From the NCBI RefSeq assembly GCF_004310425.1, contig NZ_SIUB01000007.1, forward strand, positions 110,261 to 174,260: DNA of 64,000 nt. The letters are read 5' to 3'. Source of the DNA: Hansschlegelia quercus. GTDB lineage: Bacteria > Pseudomonadota > Alphaproteobacteria > Rhizobiales > Methylopilaceae. How positions within the stretch are numbered: the stretch's first letter is position 1; each line of letters starts with the position of its first letter. Shown here piece by piece: positions 63,020 to 64,000 of the stretch. Both the position numbers and the translations under genes were made by a program. The notes under the pieces are model-generated. The model was not told the origin of the DNA and made no database searches. It worked only from the letters and a program-made list of their open reading frames with translations.

Positions 63020-63814
63020 TCAACCACCACAACCTAGATCGCGGTTAAGAAGCAGCGCAAGGCGAGCTCCAGCCAACGCAAGCCTTTCCTTGGCTATAGA
63101 TAACGCCTTCGCTGCGACTTCTGGCGAAAGCGGAAAAGGTTCGTTCTTTGCCGGACCTGTCATATATATATATATATAGTCGCGGACGACCCGATGACTT
63201 TCGGTCGTCCACGCGGAAACATCGGTGTTATCTCCGCTCTCAACGAGCTGACTAGCTTTCGGGAGTATCTCGGCCGCAATGTCGCGAACTTTATGATCGA
63301 CGAACATGCCACTGTCCCAATATTGATGGAGGCTCATCACGCGCCCGTCGGCGAGCACCTGACGCTTTTTCTCTCCAATTGTATGCATCGGCTGATGTAT
63401 GTCGCCAACGAGATGGTCGACGAATTTCAGCGCCCTGAGCCTCTGCATGTCGTCCGATCGTTTATCCCTCAAGATCTCCGAATTCTCCCGAATTGCCCTC
63501 ACGGCGCAATCCCAATTCCCGCAGTCTCTTGGTTCATCGAAAGCCTCGGCAGCCAGCGGCGTTCTCACGCTGTGAACCGTTGAGTCTTCCGGATTGTGAT
63601 TCCGCTCCCAGTCCGCCCATTTGGCGACCTGCTGAAGCGACTTCGATCCCTCGAGTGCAAGCAAGCGGGTCACCTCAGCCTTGGCAGCAGGGCAAATTAA
63701 GCGGTCCGCCAGAGCGCCTATGGTCTGATGGCCAACCTTTCCCCAAGCGTTAGCGTCCGGCGCACCAAGGATGGCCAAAGCGAGAACCAGGAGCAGGGAG
63801 CGGCTTAATGGCAT
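63020..63814 (-). CDS. S1/P1 nuclease
   Basis: A secreted zinc-dependent nuclease of 264 residues. The signal peptide ends PDANA and exposes Trp24, whose backbone is the first zinc ligand of mature S1/P1 enzymes. Further ligands are His29, Asp68 (KWADW), His81, His134, Asp138 (HLVGDIHQPMH), His144, His163 and Asp167 (HQYWDSG). The ATG at 63814 opens the signal peptide; a longer frame to 63991 is unlikely. An (AT)8 tract near the 3' end encodes YIYIY. The gene lies 86 bases upstream of the LicD-like gene on the same strand. Confidence 0.9.
   Translation of the reverse strand: MPLSRSLLLVLALAILGAPDANAWGKVGHQTIGALADRLICPAAKAEVTRLLALEGSKSLQQVAKWADWERNHNPEDSTVHSVRTPLAAEAFDEPRDCGNWDCAVRAIRENSEILRDKRSDDMQRLRALKFVDHLVGDIHQPMHTIGEKKRQVLADGRVMSLHQYWDSGMFVDHKVRDIAAEILPKASQLVESGDNTDVSAWTTESHRVVRDYIYIYMTGPAKNEPFPLSPEVAAKALSIAKERLALAGARLALLLNRDLGCGG
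63162..63178. repeat. (AT)8 dinucleotide repeat inside the nuclease gene
   Basis: Seventeen bases of alternating A and T in an otherwise GC-rich genome. They lie in the last quarter of the S1/P1 nuclease gene and are read as alternating Tyr and Ile. Change in repeat number by slippage would shift the frame near the protein end. Confidence 0.9.
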
Positions 63815-64000
63815 AAGACGTAGCTCCGGAAGAGCGGGTGGCAGCAAGGGCTGCGATTCGCAGACATTATCGGTTGCGGTGGCCAGCCGTCGACATCCGC
63901 CAGAGTGAGGATCGCTTAAGCAATGACGTTGTTTGTTCAGACGCCGCGCAACGACGATGCGATCGCGACATTCGGGCCCTACAGGCGGCACCTCAATGCA

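Noticed and set aside
1..64000. CRISPR array, tRNA genes, rRNA, integrases, insertion sequences
   Set aside because: I looked for regular spaced repeats, TPsiC-like arms, transposase motifs and terminal repeats by eye and found none convincing. A tRNA scan was not possible.

Overview
The window looks like chromosomal DNA of a Hyphomicrobiales (Rhizobiales) alphaproteobacterium. It is GC-rich throughout, with many long antisense shadow frames and frequent GTG/TTG starts. The gene set and local orders are typical of that group: ccmI-ccmE-ccmF-ccmH followed by a Do-type protease and a two-component pair; fumC with DUF4169, ribbon-helix-helix and SspB genes; DUF3126; a transglutaminase-like cysteine peptidase; and DUF2336. 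Members of the Methylopila/Hansschlegelia-like or Beijerinckiaceae-like methylotroph relatives would fit, but genus cannot be fixed from the sequence alone. No rRNA, tRNA, CRISPR array, integrase or insertion sequence was recognised.

Layout. 1-4.6 kb: the end of a flavoprotein gene, then the cytochrome c maturation operon ccmIEFH. 4.7-8.7 kb: periplasmic protease/chaperone DegP and an OmpR-type regulator with its histidine kinase. 8.8-14.2 kb: small conserved genes (DUF3126, gamma-carbonic anhydrase, cysteine peptidase, tandem PilZ protein, PAS protein, rhomboid protease, CBS protein). 14.2-22.3 kb: housekeeping genes (thrS, yidD, acid phosphatase, Fe-S scaffold, folE, hisI), an exported repeat protein, a nitroreductase/flavin-reductase pair and a degenerate CitE-like protein. 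22.4-25.8 kb: a probable motility-associated group (transglycosylase, DUF2336, HPt protein, CheY-like regulator), followed by nadK and a Tat-exported metallo-beta-lactamase-fold hydrolase. 27.8-33.6 kb: a complete aliphatic sulfonate operon, ssuC-ssuB-ssuE-ssuA-ssuD, ending in an extra flavoprotein. 33.8-47.7 kb: AmpG, DUF423, PepP, PrmA, UvrD/PcrA, a thioesterase, a giant AsmA protein, RHH/DUF4169/FumC and SspB. 47.8-53 kb: Mop, SelD, an amidase and two MFS transporters (one OxlT-like). 53.4-58.6 kb: a metQ-metN-metI type uptake operon ending in an NtaA/DszA-type monooxygenase, with a second luciferase-like monooxygenase downstream. 58.8-60.6 kb: a fatty acid desaturase overlapping a leaderless PhnD-like binding protein. 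60.6-64 kb: an AT-richer accessory segment with a TPR-LicD/fukutin-like protein, an overlapping small partner and an S1/P1 nuclease.

Themes. Two loci point to scavenging of organic sulfur: the ssu operon, and the met-type importer coupled to flavin monooxygenases. A third theme is envelope biogenesis and quality control (Ccm, DegP, AsmA, AmpG, YidD, rhomboid). The least explained and most interesting items are the desaturase/PhnD-like pair, the LicD-like protein with its translationally coupled partner, the importer-monooxygenase operon, the flavoprotein added to the ssu operon, the CtrA-like sites shared by the motility group, and the palindromic repeats that rewrite the start of ccmH. Coordinates of starts were chosen from ribosome binding sites, overlaps and remembered family N-termini. 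No database search was possible.
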